From the NCBI RefSeq assembly GCF_041260155.1, contig NC_091944.1, positions 26,599,832-26,663,831 of the forward strand: a stretch of 64,000 bases of DNA, read 5' to 3'. Position 1 is the stretch's first letter, and every line of letters begins with the position of its first letter. A program made the translations under genes and the position numbers. Shown piece after piece: positions 1-46,479 of the stretch. This DNA is from Ptychodera flava. Its lineage: Eukaryota; Hemichordata; Enteropneusta; Ptychoderidae. Below the pieces are notes generated by a model, which had not been told where the DNA came from, searched no databases, and worked only from the letters and a program-made list of their open reading frames with translations.

Positions 1-2439
1 CATGTAAAACATTTAAATCAATGCAATTTCATAGGGTACCCTAATAACATAGGATCTCAAAACAGAAAGGACATGGTAAAGTAATGCATTCACGTACAAC
101 ATTATACTGTATGTGATTTACAGTTTGTACTGTCTCCCAGAAGAAGGTTTAATCTACATATTTCATACGCATTTTAAGTTGTCTAAGAGAACGTGCAAAT
201 CTTCTTTCGTCAGCCTCAGTTAATGACACCAATGAAATGAATTTGGTCTGTGACCAACATTATGTATCCTGCTGGTTAACATAACAGTAAAAGCATATTT
301 TAATCACTAAATTGCAATAGGATATATTGTTTGAATCCTAGACCCTCCTTACACTTTGTCATATTATAACAGTATATTGTTAGCAAAAAATACAGCAATC
401 TGATTGGTGTACAGACATGAAAATCAGTCCTGTATATGGTATATTGCACAGTTTGAATGCGCAAGCTGTCACCTAGAGAAAACCTCCTTTTAATGTTTCA
501 CACAAGAATTTCAATAAACTTTTATGACAGAATTGGCAATAAACAACCTCAACAATGGATACCACAGTTCATTCTGTACAAGCAGTTGCTATCGCTCATG
601 CACGTGTCTTGAACTATTCAAAATCTTGCTTGTCCATGGTATCATGCTTAACTAAATATATCATAGACTTCACCAAAATGTAGTTCTGAATAGGGATGTT
701 TGCAAATGATGTCATTGTTCTTTCATTAATATGCAAAAATAAATATTTGTTTGTAAATCAAGATTACATCTTTCATAGGCAGTTCTAATGCCTTAAAAAT
801 TGCTTGGTGGTTTAAAAATGCTAAAAGGTTGGTTTCTCAATCTTTTTTATCATCTAGCCTATCCGTATTATGTCAGCCTTTTTTGTTACATTTGTCTCAT
901 AACCTATTCACCTGGTACCCCTATTCCCTGTAAACTGGTTCACACTCACTGTTAATAACAATGGGTTCAGGCCAAACCATGGCAGTGTAAGGGTTAAAAA
1001 AATGAGTGTAACAAATTGGAAGCAACATGCAGGGAAGACAATGTCAAAGTCTGTACCATCAAAAATCTGCACAGTGATAGTCATCAACTATTGCTGTATT
1101 GAACTTTCATGTTTTATTGGCTTTAATCATGGCAGATGGCTATTGTAATCTTAAAAAAAAATAACAAAAAAATGACTGAAACACAATATCATTTGTGACT
1201 CCAAGGATGAGAAACAAACCTATAATCTTTTTTTTGCCTGGTCCTTTTTTTAGTTTAAAAAATAAACGCAACCATTAAACATAATTTTTTTATTATGTCA
1301 CATCTGGTTATAGACAATTTCACATACATGTCATTCCTTTCGTTGAGTTGAGTTGAGTTTCATTCAGTTGTTTGTAGCAACACATACTCAAGGTTCAAAA
1401 ATACATCGGGCTGTTCTTCTGCTCTATGCTATTAAAAGCCAATGTGTCATTTGGCAAAGATCCTGTTAGCTTCATCCTATTAGCTTCAGGATGTTTTAAT
1501 TAAATGTTTGTTTAAAATTTGTGTCAATATTTCCGTACCAGCGGCTAGATAACGCTATGCCATTGCGCTGTTATTTCTTGGAAATAAATCACACAAGTAC
1601 CATATAGCAATCCGTGGGTTATTTGCACGTACTATTGGGGTAGCACACTATGTAGTTTTAATGTCGAAGATTACGCCAGTTTGTCACAATGATCCTTGGT
1701 GCCCATGATCAGAATTTTGTCTTCCCACCCATGTCGAACAAAGGTCACTTGTCAAAAATCAATTGTACTTTGTCTGGGCGTCATTGGACGTCCGTGGTTA
1801 CGCGTTGTTTATTTTGTTAATAATAGCGGCGACTTGAGTGCAGTACCCTCCCGATTACCTGTTTTAATTACGCGGGAAATCAATAGCGCTGATAAATGTA
1901 ACGTAAGGTTTGATTGGACGTTCTCATTACAGTAACGCTATTATTTATCTCATTAGCAACCAATATTGTGCCATTGGTCATAAGTTCCGAATAATAGTGT
2001 GACGTATGGAAGATTCCAAACTTAACTTAAGGACGAACGGTACGGGTAACACTGGCTATTGTTCGTTGTTTAGAATATTAATTTTGATTAAAATGTATTA
2101 TCAGAGAATTGTTTTCTTTGGTTGTATCAAACTTCAATGCTGGTATAGTTTCAGATTCCATATCGCCAAAGAATGAAAGGAATGTGAAATATCCCCTCTG
2201 TTCCATGCAGACACCCCCATGTGTAATAATGTGGGCAACTTGCAGTTATGCAATATCAATGTTGTCATTCACAGTTGAGCACGTCACTGAATCGGATTGC
2301 TGTAACGCTATCGATAGAAGCGTGTGCATGTGTGAGCGCATCGCATTTGGCAGTGATCCTGAGGAGAAAGGGATTTTATTTTGCTTTTACATCCTTGAGT
2401 GAAATATTATTTGGGAAAAGCAGTACGATTCATCAAGAC
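1..2439. other. Gene-free upstream sequence with one short MITE
   Basis: I see no exon with convincing protein similarity here. The stretch holds one copy of a roughly 95-bp TTAA-bounded element (899-997), a short GAGTT tandem near 1343-1359, and a pair of opposed CCAAT boxes around 1957-1978, about 560 bases before the cystin start codon. The two open frames between 2109 and 2448 overlap each other and resemble nothing I know. The rest looks like ordinary AT-rich non-coding DNA. Confidence 0.6.
899..997 (+). mobile_element. ~95-bp TTAA-bounded MITE, copy 1
   Basis: One end reads ATAACCTATTCACC, the other GTGTAAGGGTTAA, whose complement TTAACCCTTACAC partly matches the first. The same ~95-bp sequence, with the core AACAATGGGTTCAGGCCAAA, recurs at 21603-21687, 33811-33903, 35841-35932 and 61116-61210. 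Repeated full-length copies with matching ends indicate a non-autonomous transposon. The TTAA borders suggest piggyBac-type mobilisation, which is an inference. Confidence 0.65.
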
Positions 2440-2536
2440 CTATTTTGAGTGGATGACATGTGACCGGCTGACAGCGTAAAATTAAATACAGCGACCCCCG
2501 CTAGCGCAACGGTGCCGGCGAGCGAGGCGCAACATC
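2440..2536 (+). promoter_or_regulatory. CpG-rich 5' flank/5'UTR of the cystin-like gene
   Basis: The ~70 bases before the start codon (GCGACCCCCGCTAGCGCAAC, then GGTGCCGGCGAGCGAGGCGC) are far richer in G, C and CpG than the surroundings. This is typical of a metazoan promoter or first exon. The ATG at 2537 sits in a reasonable start context (AACATCATGG). No clear TATA box is visible, and the transcription start cannot be fixed from sequence. Confidence 0.5.
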
Positions 2537-36532
<33,996 letters not shown>

Positions 36533-38728
36533 CCATGTTCAGCATCACCTTTGACCTCAATTTAACATTGGAACATTATGCTACCTTGACAACCCTCTCT
36601 CTGAGAGGCAGTCAACAAGCTGAACTTTACTGAACTGCATTCGATCGTCACCTTGTTGCAATAATGAGCTCTCTCGATGCATTTACGGAATTTACATTTC
36701 AAATACCCGTGTTTTGCTTCTTACGTTTTCAGTTTTTCTGAATGAGGCTGCCGTCAGTCTATCAACAAATTATCCGCATTCCAAGCATGGCGCTTTTGAG
36801 ACTTAGCATATGTCCTGTATCAACAGCAGACACTCTTCCTGGAATAAAATTTACAAAAACTCCAAAAACTATTACAATTTTATGGGATTATATTAGCACA
36901 ACTATCATGCAACCTTCTAAATGGTATGTTATTTGTTACTCAACTCAGTACAAAGCAAAATTTCATTTATGGAAGTCCTGATATTATTGTCAGTTGTTTT
37001 CTATCACCCATAGGGACAATTTTGTTTCATTTGCATTTTGGAATTACCCACACCTGGTGCTCATCAGCCAATCCTAGTTGTTGTACTTCAACATTGTGTG
37101 AATACTGCTGATGTGCGGCGTGCTCGGAAGGTTATATCTGATTGGTCGATTGTCACTATTCACAGCAACCTAGGGAGTATATTTGTATTATTCAATTATA
37201 ACCATAAGATGCGGAGTTCAGAGTCTAGGCTAATTCCAGCCATGCTATTCCAGTGCTTGCAGGTAGGCGAAATGGAACGATATGTTTTATACTACGAACC
37301 TCCCGATTAATCTCTTCCACCCTGTTTTCGCTACCAAATGATCCATACCACTCATGGAAAACAAACGGGCGAGACTGGAGCATATTTGGCCAATGCTAAG
37401 ATATAATACTGTAACATAGTAATTGAACTTCATCTTAGGGGGTATGTCTGTATATACTCACCATGAAAGGCACCCCTAGACGAGCACTGGTTTTGACCAT
37501 CAGCGGGATATGGCCCAGACTTTTTTAGGTGTGTCCACAAGGTTTCATTGACCAGGGACTCCTGTACAACTTTGAATATGTCACTGAAGAGATGGTGGTA
37601 TGCATATTGCATCAGGTAGTGGAGTGTGAAATGAATAGTTTATTACTTACATGTATTTTGCAAGTACAGCATTTTAAACTCATAGAAATCTATGGAAAAC
37701 TTCAAAATGCCAGGATAAAATATACTCTGATTGCAGAGGTAGATTTTGAGCAGTGAACTGTACAAGTTTCCTAACAGTACGCTAGTAAATTATGAACATA
37801 TTTAAAGTATGCTTTGATGTTAAATATTGACCAACTCACGCGGACATGTCTAACGAATATGATCAGTACTGTTTCACTGATTTGTTAAGACATGATCACA
37901 TGATGTTCTTGTCACATTTTACTCATTTACATATTTGTCAGATGTAAATTGAATTAAACAATTTTCACCCGTGAATTCTTTGATAAAGAAATCAAAAGTG
38001 CAACAACAACATTTGGTCAAGGGCAGCCTTGAGAATGTCGTATGTGAGAAAATGATGAGATCTTGGAGCTGTGTTTTGAAACCAAGAAACAACTATATTC
38101 CTCTGTAGCTTTTCTTTGTCAAATTTGGAACATGCATGATAATAATGTTAGAAAATGTGATGTACTTCAGACCGAGAAACTGTCAAGTATACCTTTAAAC
38201 ACAAGAAAAACACCTGTAGCGATCATGTGTGGGTCGATGAATATTATAAAATTTAACTTCCTGGTATCATATGAGGTTGAGTAGTTTTTCTTTTTCCTTT
38301 CATCCCAAATCCGTCCATGCATACAGTGTAGTATGAACCTGATTCCGAAAAGTAGTTTTCAAAATATCATGAAGAGAATTGTACTGACTTTTTACCTACC
38401 GTGCCTCAAAATTTACAAGTACATGTGTGGTTTTATACCTTCACACCACCTCATCTTAGCACATCCCAATTGTTTTGAATAGGTTAGATTGTTCTATAAC
38501 AGAGAAATGGGGGTGGAAGGTATAAGAAACTGCTACAAGTACTCTACTTTGACTGGCAACAAAAGACTGTTGCTCACATTGACTGTTGGTCAACTATAGG
38601 ACGTCGATCAGATTTGATCACATGAAACCAATATTAACATGACAATATGTCTTTCCTTTGATTGACAGCTGTCAATCAGTGATGGTCATGGCCCAATCAG
38701 CATTTGTAACTGTTTTCATACACTCATG

Positions 38729-38742
38729 GTTACCATGACAAC
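38729..38742. promoter_or_regulatory. RFX X-box-like site GTTACCATGACAAC
   Basis: It differs at one base from the GTTACCATGGCAAC form of the X-box. It lies 2.2 kb after the cystin stop codon. Confidence 0.35.
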
Positions 38743-41007
38743 TCCACGAAATGAACTCACCAAACTCTCATTGGTGCTGGTTTCTTAAGTTAATTCTAGT
38801 TATTAGTAATTATTTGTGTGGAGAAGTTTTATTGTACAGTACAATGCTTTGCAGTAATTTAAGGAACTTTTGAAAATAGACTAAGGAATTTGCAATTTGC
38901 TGTGGATTTGCATCTGTGATGTGATATTTATGTTGGACACAAATTACAAATTTAAAGAGATTTTTCACAGATAGTACAGCAACTTTGGAAAGGTGTTCAT
39001 TTGTAGAAAAGAAATAAACACAAAACTATGAACTAATTATACTGTTGATATATTTATTGGATCAATTTTTTTTGAAGTACAACTGATAGAGACAGTACTT
39101 TTTCACAACAAACAGTCTATGATTGTCTGAGTGATTATTATTCATGGGAAATATGAAGGAAAAACGAAAGAATTATTATATATCATTGTGATATGATGCG
39201 TTATTTTTGTGTGTTGAAATTTATCATTGTGTCTTTCAACAGCATCTTTGTAACAAATATTGAGTTTTCAGATATGGAAAGACTGGTGCATTGCATGCTG
39301 GGATTGTGCACAATTGTGGCTTCAGCACTGTTGCGTACCACAATTAATTGCAAAATTGATGTATCGAAAGTGCTTTTCTTCCAAGTCTGAACAAAAATGC
39401 CCAGAAACAAGGTAATAAAAAGGCAAAACAGTGTCTTTTTGATATGATGTGAAAAAGAACTTGTGATTTCAGCTTCAACTTTACTCACATAATGTATATC
39501 CTGATATTCAAATATCAAAGACATTTCAAAAGGGGCAAAAATGCCAGGAAAATGCATAAATTTTGTCATACTTTTTACAAAACTACAAAATTACCCCATT
39601 TATTTGTAAGAGTGTATTATAATATCAATTATTGTAATTGAAAACCTTTTGGAGTACAAATGACTCATTTCTTTCCAGTTTTAAAAACACCTTGTCATTG
39701 GAAAAAATTAAATTATCAAATAAACTAAGAAAAAATATATACAATACATAGATAGTGTCTTGTCTAGTTTATTTGAATAAAGTGTGTTTCTTGGCGGAAA
39801 TATTTCTATGTAACTGCCTTACTCCCCTCTAACCTTGGAATGATAATTGTGGCTACACAGTCAATGAGGGCGGTACCATAGCTATTCTTAGGCATGTACC
39901 ATTAGATCTTTTGAGGGGTGGTCACAATTCTAAGATGCAGATATTTTGGGGGTTTCAAAATTTTGACAAATTTATTTTACTTTGCATAGAATGCGTCCTC
40001 CCTCCCCCCCCCAAAAAAAAGCCCCAACAAACAAATGAAAAAAACTTCCACACTTTCTGACAGACCATAATGTGAATTATTCAAAAGCTGTACATCTGCA
40101 AATTGTTTACATCAATATTTGCCATGCAGATTTCACGTTTTCCATCCCCTCCAACATCTAATAACCCCTTTATAAACAATATCAACGGTTGATTGAATTT
40201 AATTGAAAATCTAATCAATTAGATTGTTATACGGTAATTATAGAGTGCACTTTGTCTTCTAATCATGGTTATTCAATTAATAATATTGATTCAAGAATAG
40301 GTATACCAACTTGCAGTCCCCATCACACGTACATAATGCCTGTGTTTGTTCCATACAAATTCATTTTCACAAGATGCCATCCTCAAGATCACACACAAGT
40401 GCATATTATTCCAGCAATCAGCATTTTCTTTTGAAATTCATGGTTACACAGGAACCATATGCCCAAAATTTTTTTCACAAAATAAAATAACATCTGATCA
40501 GGAACAGATATCAATCCAGTTGAAACATGGCCATACTAAACTGAAGACCATACCAATTTGAACTCACAGGAGGCATATGATGCTGTATCTCTTCACTGAT
40601 TTTAAGAATTTGCACTTTTCTCTTCTGGCAAAATGAAATCCAGAAACTTCTTTTTAGCAAACCGTATGCATTTACACACAGACCACACACAAAGAAATTG
40701 ACATAAATATAGTATGTGTTATATTTAAAGTGAATCATGCAAAAAGAACAAAAAAACAAAGAGACTCCTATTTGTCATCTTTTCTCCTCACAGCCATCTT
40801 TACCTGAACCCCTCAATTGTACTTCTATTTCTACCCGTTCCCATGAATGGTTTCTCCCGGCATCGGCTATCTAAAATCCACACATTTGACAGTTTGTAGG
40901 TTTTGCTTCAGGCAGCTTGTGGCGTATGTAAATTTGTTGCAACTCCAACATGCTGATGAGATGAAGAAAATTTTCCAATTATAGAAGAAGTACTGGAACA
41001 TTATATT

Positions 41008-41233
41008 TTAACCCTTTGAGTGCCAAAGTCAATTTTTGTCGCCCGATATCAAAATATACACCAGTCAATTTTTTCTTAATTTTCCTAAAATTTAGGTAAA
41101 AATCTGAAGCCAATAAAATGTGATGTTCATTTGATCCAAAATTGTCAAAAAAATTACTGAGAAATTCACAAAATTGGTAAAATGTTGCACACTATAATTT
41201 TGATGGGAAAAATTGCAGTGCTCAAAGGGTTAA
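41008..41233 (-). mobile_element. ~215-bp TTAA MITE, copy C
   Basis: TTAACCCTTTGAGTGCCAAA at one end and GCAGTGCTCAAAGGGTTAA at the other form intact inverted termini with TTAA borders. The interior GTGATGTTCATTTGATCCAA matches the family. Confidence 0.85.
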
Positions 41234-41888
41234 TCTACCGTTCTTGCTTTTGTACATGCAGAATAATATCTGAAATCTCAAAAGTTGATACAAGAAGTAA
41301 AAGAGGACTACAAGATTGCTCAATCCATCACTAATTGATGAGTCGTGTCTATTTGTGCATCACAAAAATTAATCTACTGCTTTCACCATGCCACTCTGTA
41401 CATTCTGAAACTCATTATCCATATTTTAACAGCTGAGCACTTCTTTATTAAAAAGAATACAATATGCCAAATTAAACGACAATATCAATGTTTTCATTCC
41501 TCATTAAAACCACCCAATGAAGATTATTTGTCTTCTCAAGCTATTCTATTGTGATATTTTTCTATTTACTTATCTGATTAAAACCATACGATCTCATAGA
41601 TTTCTGTTTGAAGCCATTGCAAAGACTCATGCAGCTATCTTTTCTGAACTGCAGCACAGCCAGCTAATCAGTTAACATACAATGAAGCCATAAAATCCAA
41701 GTTAAAGGGTCCTTGACGCCATGAAATCATTCAGATTTACATTCTTAAATCGACCAGTTTTAGCAAAACACTACAAATTAGCCTTTATGTTATAAATGTC
41801 ATAAAACATGCCAAGTTTCACTGCACCAGGACTTTCTCAGCAACAGGAACGCTTTCAGAACTGACAATGCCAGTAACAATATTTAAGC

Positions 41889-42040
41889 AATAAAAGCACA
41901 CCCAGCGATGGTATACCACGAGATTTTGACCGGGTCATGACATATATGCAAGAGCGATAGCAAGTGCATATATCCCGGGCATATATGAAGTGAACTGGTC
42001 AAAACCGAGTGGTATGTACCGTCGCTGGGTGTGATTTATT
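41889..42040. mobile_element. 152-bp foldback element (CACGAGATTTTG family)
   Basis: The left arm contains CACACCCAGCGATGGTATAC, the right arm its complement (GTATGTACCGTCGCTGGGTG). The loop is AGAGCGATAGCA between TGCATATAT-type inner stems. Related to 12190-12306. The arms are about 65-75 bases with several mismatches. Confidence 0.8.
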
Positions 42041-42657
42041 GTTATTATATCATAACAGTATATTGAAATTCTGGCATGGAACATCAAAAGAGGAATTTTT
42101 GCTCTTGCCGAGAGTTTGTGCGCGTGCCTACCGTGGTATATCGTGAATATCCCAGGTTCTCGCATTAGCAAATGTGTCAATAGCCCATTAACAGTTTGTC
42201 ATTCTTTTGTTTTCCATTGAATCTTTCATCAAGTTACTAATATTTATATTAGATAAATCTGATAATTGAGTGGGGGCTTTAAGTTTTCGCGTCTCGACCA
42301 ATCAGATTGCTGTATTTGCGTCATCAATATACTGGTAAGATATATCACCCAATATTTAACCCAAAGCAACCCTGAATATAACATTTTAGCCTTGGTTTAT
42401 CAAACCACATAGAAAAGGCTGACATGTCTACAACAGAGACATACTACAATTTTCATCCACAATTTTTGAAATATTGATTTATAGATAAAAATGATGTTTC
42501 TTTCACATCCTCTGTCTCTTACAAATATGATGCAGCAACAAGGTTGTTTATCTTTTCTTTTTTGGAGAACTCATAAGTTCCAGCTCCTGACATGAAAAAA
42601 AACCCAAATCAGGAATGTTTACATGCACAGTAATTCTGACATGTGGCATAACGACAG

Positions 42658-42900
42658 TCATCGCCGTGAATCAGAGCTTGGAGCCTCTTCTAAGTGTTCC
42701 AGTTCGGTACGAGCAAACTGAAACTTTGCTGCATTTTCGAAGTAGGCGTCTACTAATGCAGCAACAGTACCCGAAACATCTTCAAATATGTCCCAAAACT
42801 CCGTGTTTAACCGGAGGCGAAATAGCTGATCATGAAGCTCACTCAGAATTCTGTTCTTCCCATAGGGAACCAAGAAATCCGGTTGTTGCGGTAGTAAATG
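42658..42900 (-). pseudogene. Possible coding remnant of unknown origin
   Basis: The minus strand is open for about 80 codons ending in TGA at 42658. It has a balanced, protein-like composition, unlike the AT-driven frames around it: FLVPYGKNRILSELHDQLFR, then EFWDIFEDVSGTVAALVDAY and QFARTELEHLEEAP. A stop lies just upstream, there is no in-frame ATG near the start and no convincing acceptor. It may be an exon or a decayed transposon ORF. I recognise no family. Confidence 0.3.
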
Positions 42901-42988
42901 TTTATTCTACCAACCTTTGGTGTTTTGGTTTTAACTTAGCACTGCCCTTGACACTCTTCTGTAAACGTTTTATCACCACGCTGCACTA

Positions 42989-43258
42989 TTATCTGAAGAG
43001 TTTGATCGCCTAATATGCCAAAGCAAGCAAGGGTAAATTACTAATCTGTGGACGCTGTCACCAGATTATCACCGGATTAAACTTTGACAAAGTCAACAAC
43101 GAACGCACCAACAAGGTATAGCAGAAGATTATTCCTTGTTGGTGGGTTCGTTGTTGACTTTGTCAAAGTTAATCCGGTGATAATCTGGTGACAGCGTCCA
43201 CAGATTAGTAATTTACCTTGCTTACTTGGCAAATTAGGCAATCAAACTAGTCAGATAA
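42989..43258. mobile_element. 270-bp near-perfect foldback element
   Basis: Arms of ~125 bases (42989-43116 and 43134-43258) pair almost throughout, with termini TTATCTGA and TCAGATAA. They include CTAATCTGTGGACGCTGTCA and its complement. The right-arm sequence recurs at 45915-46038, so the foldback grew from a tandemly duplicated unit. The Harbinger-like insertion begins exactly at its right end. Confidence 0.8.
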
Positions 43259-45631
43259 GGCTGCGTTCACTAAAAACGTTTAGGGGGGGGCTGGAGGAAT
43301 TCAGGGGGATTCGAAAATTTTGGGGGTAGTGGAGGGGGGACTTGAAAATTTTGCTCTACCTGTAGGGGGGGACTTGAAAATTTTTGGGTCTGTCCCTTTT
43401 GAGTTTTACATTTTCCAATTCCAAGTTTTTGTAGGTAATTCAATGAAAAATGAATACCATTTTTTATGTCATCAAAATGTTGTAATGTTAGTAATAATTT
43501 AACAAAATCTAGAACCATTTTGTCACATTTCATGACTTTTATCTCGAAAAATCTAAACGTGTGATTTGTCGTAAAAAACAAACTTGAGCCTCGTAACAGG
43601 GCAGAAGCTGCAACTGTTAATGATTTCTGCAATATTTCTATGCAATATAACAACTACAGTTTCTTGCTATCCCCCTACAGCATGCTCAAACACACAATAT
43701 TTAGTTTGTCGACAAAGCCTGTATATATAAATATAAATATGTATTTGGTGATAATTTAATTGGAGTCCAGACTGACAGTCAGTTGTCAGTGATACAAATG
43801 CATGGTACACATACAGGGCTCGAAATTAACTTTTTACCATGGTAGTCCAATTGGGCTACCATTTTCTGAAGTTGGTAGCCCAGCGACAAGGTCTGGTAGC
43901 CCATGCTATGCATGAATGCTCGAGGGTTTTTTTGTAAAGAATATTTATTTATATCTAAACAATGAACGATTTATTTTGCATGATTCTATCAAGTGAGTGA
44001 ATTTTCTAGTCATTTGACATCAATACCTGAAGATCATGGCTTTAGGAGAACGATATAGCATGTGTAGTGGACGACGGTGACGCCTCAAAGTTTGACGACC
44101 TATACACACATACGCAGAGCTTTGATGTTCGCAATGACAATGACTTTTCACTCAGCACGTGTAAACATAACATGGCTAAAAATAGATTGGCTATGAATTT
44201 CAGGATGACAACTTGGTACAGTCATGTTCCTAATACTTTCGTGGCAATTTGACGATATTTCCCCAGCATATCACGGGATGATCTCGGACACTTCGGAAAG
44301 CTAAATGTGTGGATGGCCCGACAGCTTTTTCTTTGCAGTTTGAATAATTTTGTGTCTAATTGTGATTGATAAATTGTGATTAAATGTGTAGTGGCGTCAG
44401 CGATCAACATCATGTCGCCCACTAAGTAATTTCATGTCCCAGGCTTTGGTAGTCGTGTGGTCTACCATTTCATGGACTTTGGTAGCCCAGGGGAAAAGTT
44501 GGTAGTCTGTGGACGCGGGACTACCGCTAATTTCGAGCCCTGACATACATACATGTAGGCTGTGATAGCAAGCTGAATACTGGACAATTCAACATGCTGT
44601 AGGGAGTAGAACAAGAACGCAGTTGTAAAACTGAACAAAAATATTGCCAAATTATCAAAGTTAATACAGCTACTGCCTACGGGTAGTGTCACTATCAGAT
44701 ACTACCCTGCTACTGCAGTGTCACTGTCACTGTATACCTGAACAGTGACTGAGACAGCTCTGACTCTGATGTACATGGTAGTTGAAGAAGAGTTTTGGTC
44801 AAATGACACTCATGACAGTGAAACTCACTTGTACACAAGATCAGGCCAGAGAGCAACACATGGAAGAAAACATAGAAATGTTTGAATTCTGGCATATGAG
44901 AATAATCAAATATTAAAGAAAAAAGATGGGGTCACCATGCTTGATTTTCTAAATTTCACACTCTTATTATAAAATGATACAGAAGTAAAACTTTGAATAG
45001 TAAAGACTAAAAGAAAAAATATGTGACCAAATGGAATTATTTATTTTTTAACCAAATTTGCAATTATCACACCCAAAATTCAGAGATTAAAACATTTATT
45101 TGATGGAATATTTTAACCTTCCGGTATTGTCAATTTTGAGTAGCATCTAATTCATATAGTTTTGAAACAATTTTGGTAGGTCACTGTGCAATACGGCAAT
45201 TAGCCAGATTCACAATTTTCGTACTCTCTCATGATTGCATTTTGTGTGCTCTTCAACAGGAGCAATTGACCTGGCCAGAGGTTTGATTAACTCAAGTTGG
45301 CTTTTAGACCAATAAATCTAAAAAAATCACTGATACATTTAAAGAACTTGCCTTGGGAATATGACTATACAAAGTGCTAATACAGGTAGTGTTGAACACC
45401 TGTGAGCAGATCAGCGCAATACATGTTTATTTTTTCTGCGCTCACATCCTTTACAAATATGCGGGCCTGTGGTAGTTGGGGGGGGGGGACTTGAAAAATT
45501 TTGACCAGATAGAGGGGGGGCATTTGAAAATTTTTTAGGGTACTTAGGGGGGATCTGAAAAAAAAAAAAAATTTCAATCGAGATTCCTCCACCCCCCCCC
45601 CCCCCCCCAATCGTTTTTTGTGAACGCAGCC
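43259..45631. mobile_element. 2.37-kb Harbinger-like DNA transposon, non-autonomous
   Basis: The termini GGCTGCGTTCACTAAAAACG and CGTTTTTTGTGAACGCAGCC match inversely at 19 of 20 bases. The similarity runs on through a G-run and GGAGGAAT. Both sides carry TAA (43256-43258 and 45632-45634), which fits the TWA target duplication of PIF/Harbinger. G-rich subterminal repeats (GGGGGACTTGAAAATTTT) occur at both ends. No transposase frame is present. A closely related, uninterrupted flank at 46018-46060 gives an approximate empty site. Confidence 0.7.
43814..44543. mobile_element. 730-bp hAT-like element inside the Harbinger-like one
   Basis: It starts CAGGGCTCGAAATTAAC and ends TAATTTCGAGCCCTG, a 15-bp inverted repeat with the CAGGG...CCCTG ends usual for hAT transposons. 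Subterminal GGTAGCCCA / GGGCTACC motifs repeat at both ends. The 8-bp flanks (TACACATA, ACATACAT) are similar but not identical. There is no transposase frame. Confidence 0.65.
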
Positions 45632-45634
45632 TAA

Positions 45635-46280
45635 TAGAGACGTAACACAGTGACAAAACTTCGTCTAAGATTGTCAGAGGACAAATAGGTGGTACGGCGA
45701 AGGAGAAAATGAAATCGTTACAAGACCAGTGCGAAGACAAAGACACCAAAGCTGCAAAGAAAGGTTGGTTGTATAAATCTTTATTAGTAATACATACCAT
45801 AGTCAGTCATAGTCAAAGGTATTAAAATAAAATAAATCATAGCAAAAAGAACCTTGTGCTTAGACCAAGATACCCCTTCCCCCCTCCCTACCCCTGGGGA
45901 CGGACTATACCTTGCTGGTGCGTTTGTTCTTGACTTTGTCAAAGACAATCCGGTGATAATCTGGTGACAGCGTCCACAGATTAATATATTTACCCTCGCT
46001 TGCTTTGGCGCATTTGGCAATCAAACGCACCAGATAACGACGCAACACAGTGACTTCGTGTAAGATTGTCAAAGGACAAATACATGACACGGCGAAGGAG
46101 AGAAAGAAACTGTTACAAAGCCGGGGTTACAAAACCATTGCTAAGATAAGACCAAGACACAAACAAAAGGTTGGCAGCATTCTTAATTGGCAATACATTA
46201 GTCAAACTTATTACAATGAAATAAACCGTAACAAGAAGAACCAAGACACCACTACCCTCACCCCGCCCCTTGGGACGGAC
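45635..46280. repeat. Tandem duplication, units of ~370 bp
   Basis: The sequence after the insertion (ACGTAACACAGTGAC, AAGATTGTCAGAGGACAAAT, ACGGCGAAGGAGA, CTGGGGACGGAC) is repeated in the same order from 46026 (GACGCAACACAGTGAC, AAGATTGTCAAAGGACAAAT, ACGGCGAAGGAGA, TTGGGACGGAC). Between them lies the TCTGTGGACGC-type sequence of the foldback arm. It is a diverged direct duplication, non-coding. Confidence 0.7.
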
Positions 46281-46479
46281 ATTTTGTGCAGCCCCTATAT
46301 GATCAAATTTAGTATTTTATCCAATTCGTAATTCCCATTTGCATTATTGATTACAAAGGTTGGCCGCAAATGATACCGCACTGAACGTGAAGTAGAATGC
46401 TATAACAGAGCAATTTCAAAATCGAAATTTGGTCGAAGTTTAACGTAAATGGTCAATACAATCTGTTCTCGATTGTAGG

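Larger units (their letters stand above)
36533..42988. other. 3' UTR and gene-free intergenic sequence
   Basis: The first ~330 bases are the probable cystin 3' UTR (AATAAA at 36843). After that I see an X-box-like site at 38729-38742, a C-run followed by an A-run at 40003-40020, one ~215-bp MITE, one large foldback and a possible reverse-strand coding remnant at 42658-42900. None of the other open frames here resembles a protein. Confidence 0.6.

Noticed and set aside
42615..43013. 132-codon forward frame
   Set aside because: It overlaps the more protein-like reverse frame and runs into the foldback arm; no recognisable feature.
45411..45800. Reverse frame with Gly/Pro-rich text
   Set aside because: It is produced by G/C homopolymer runs at the end of the Harbinger-like element.
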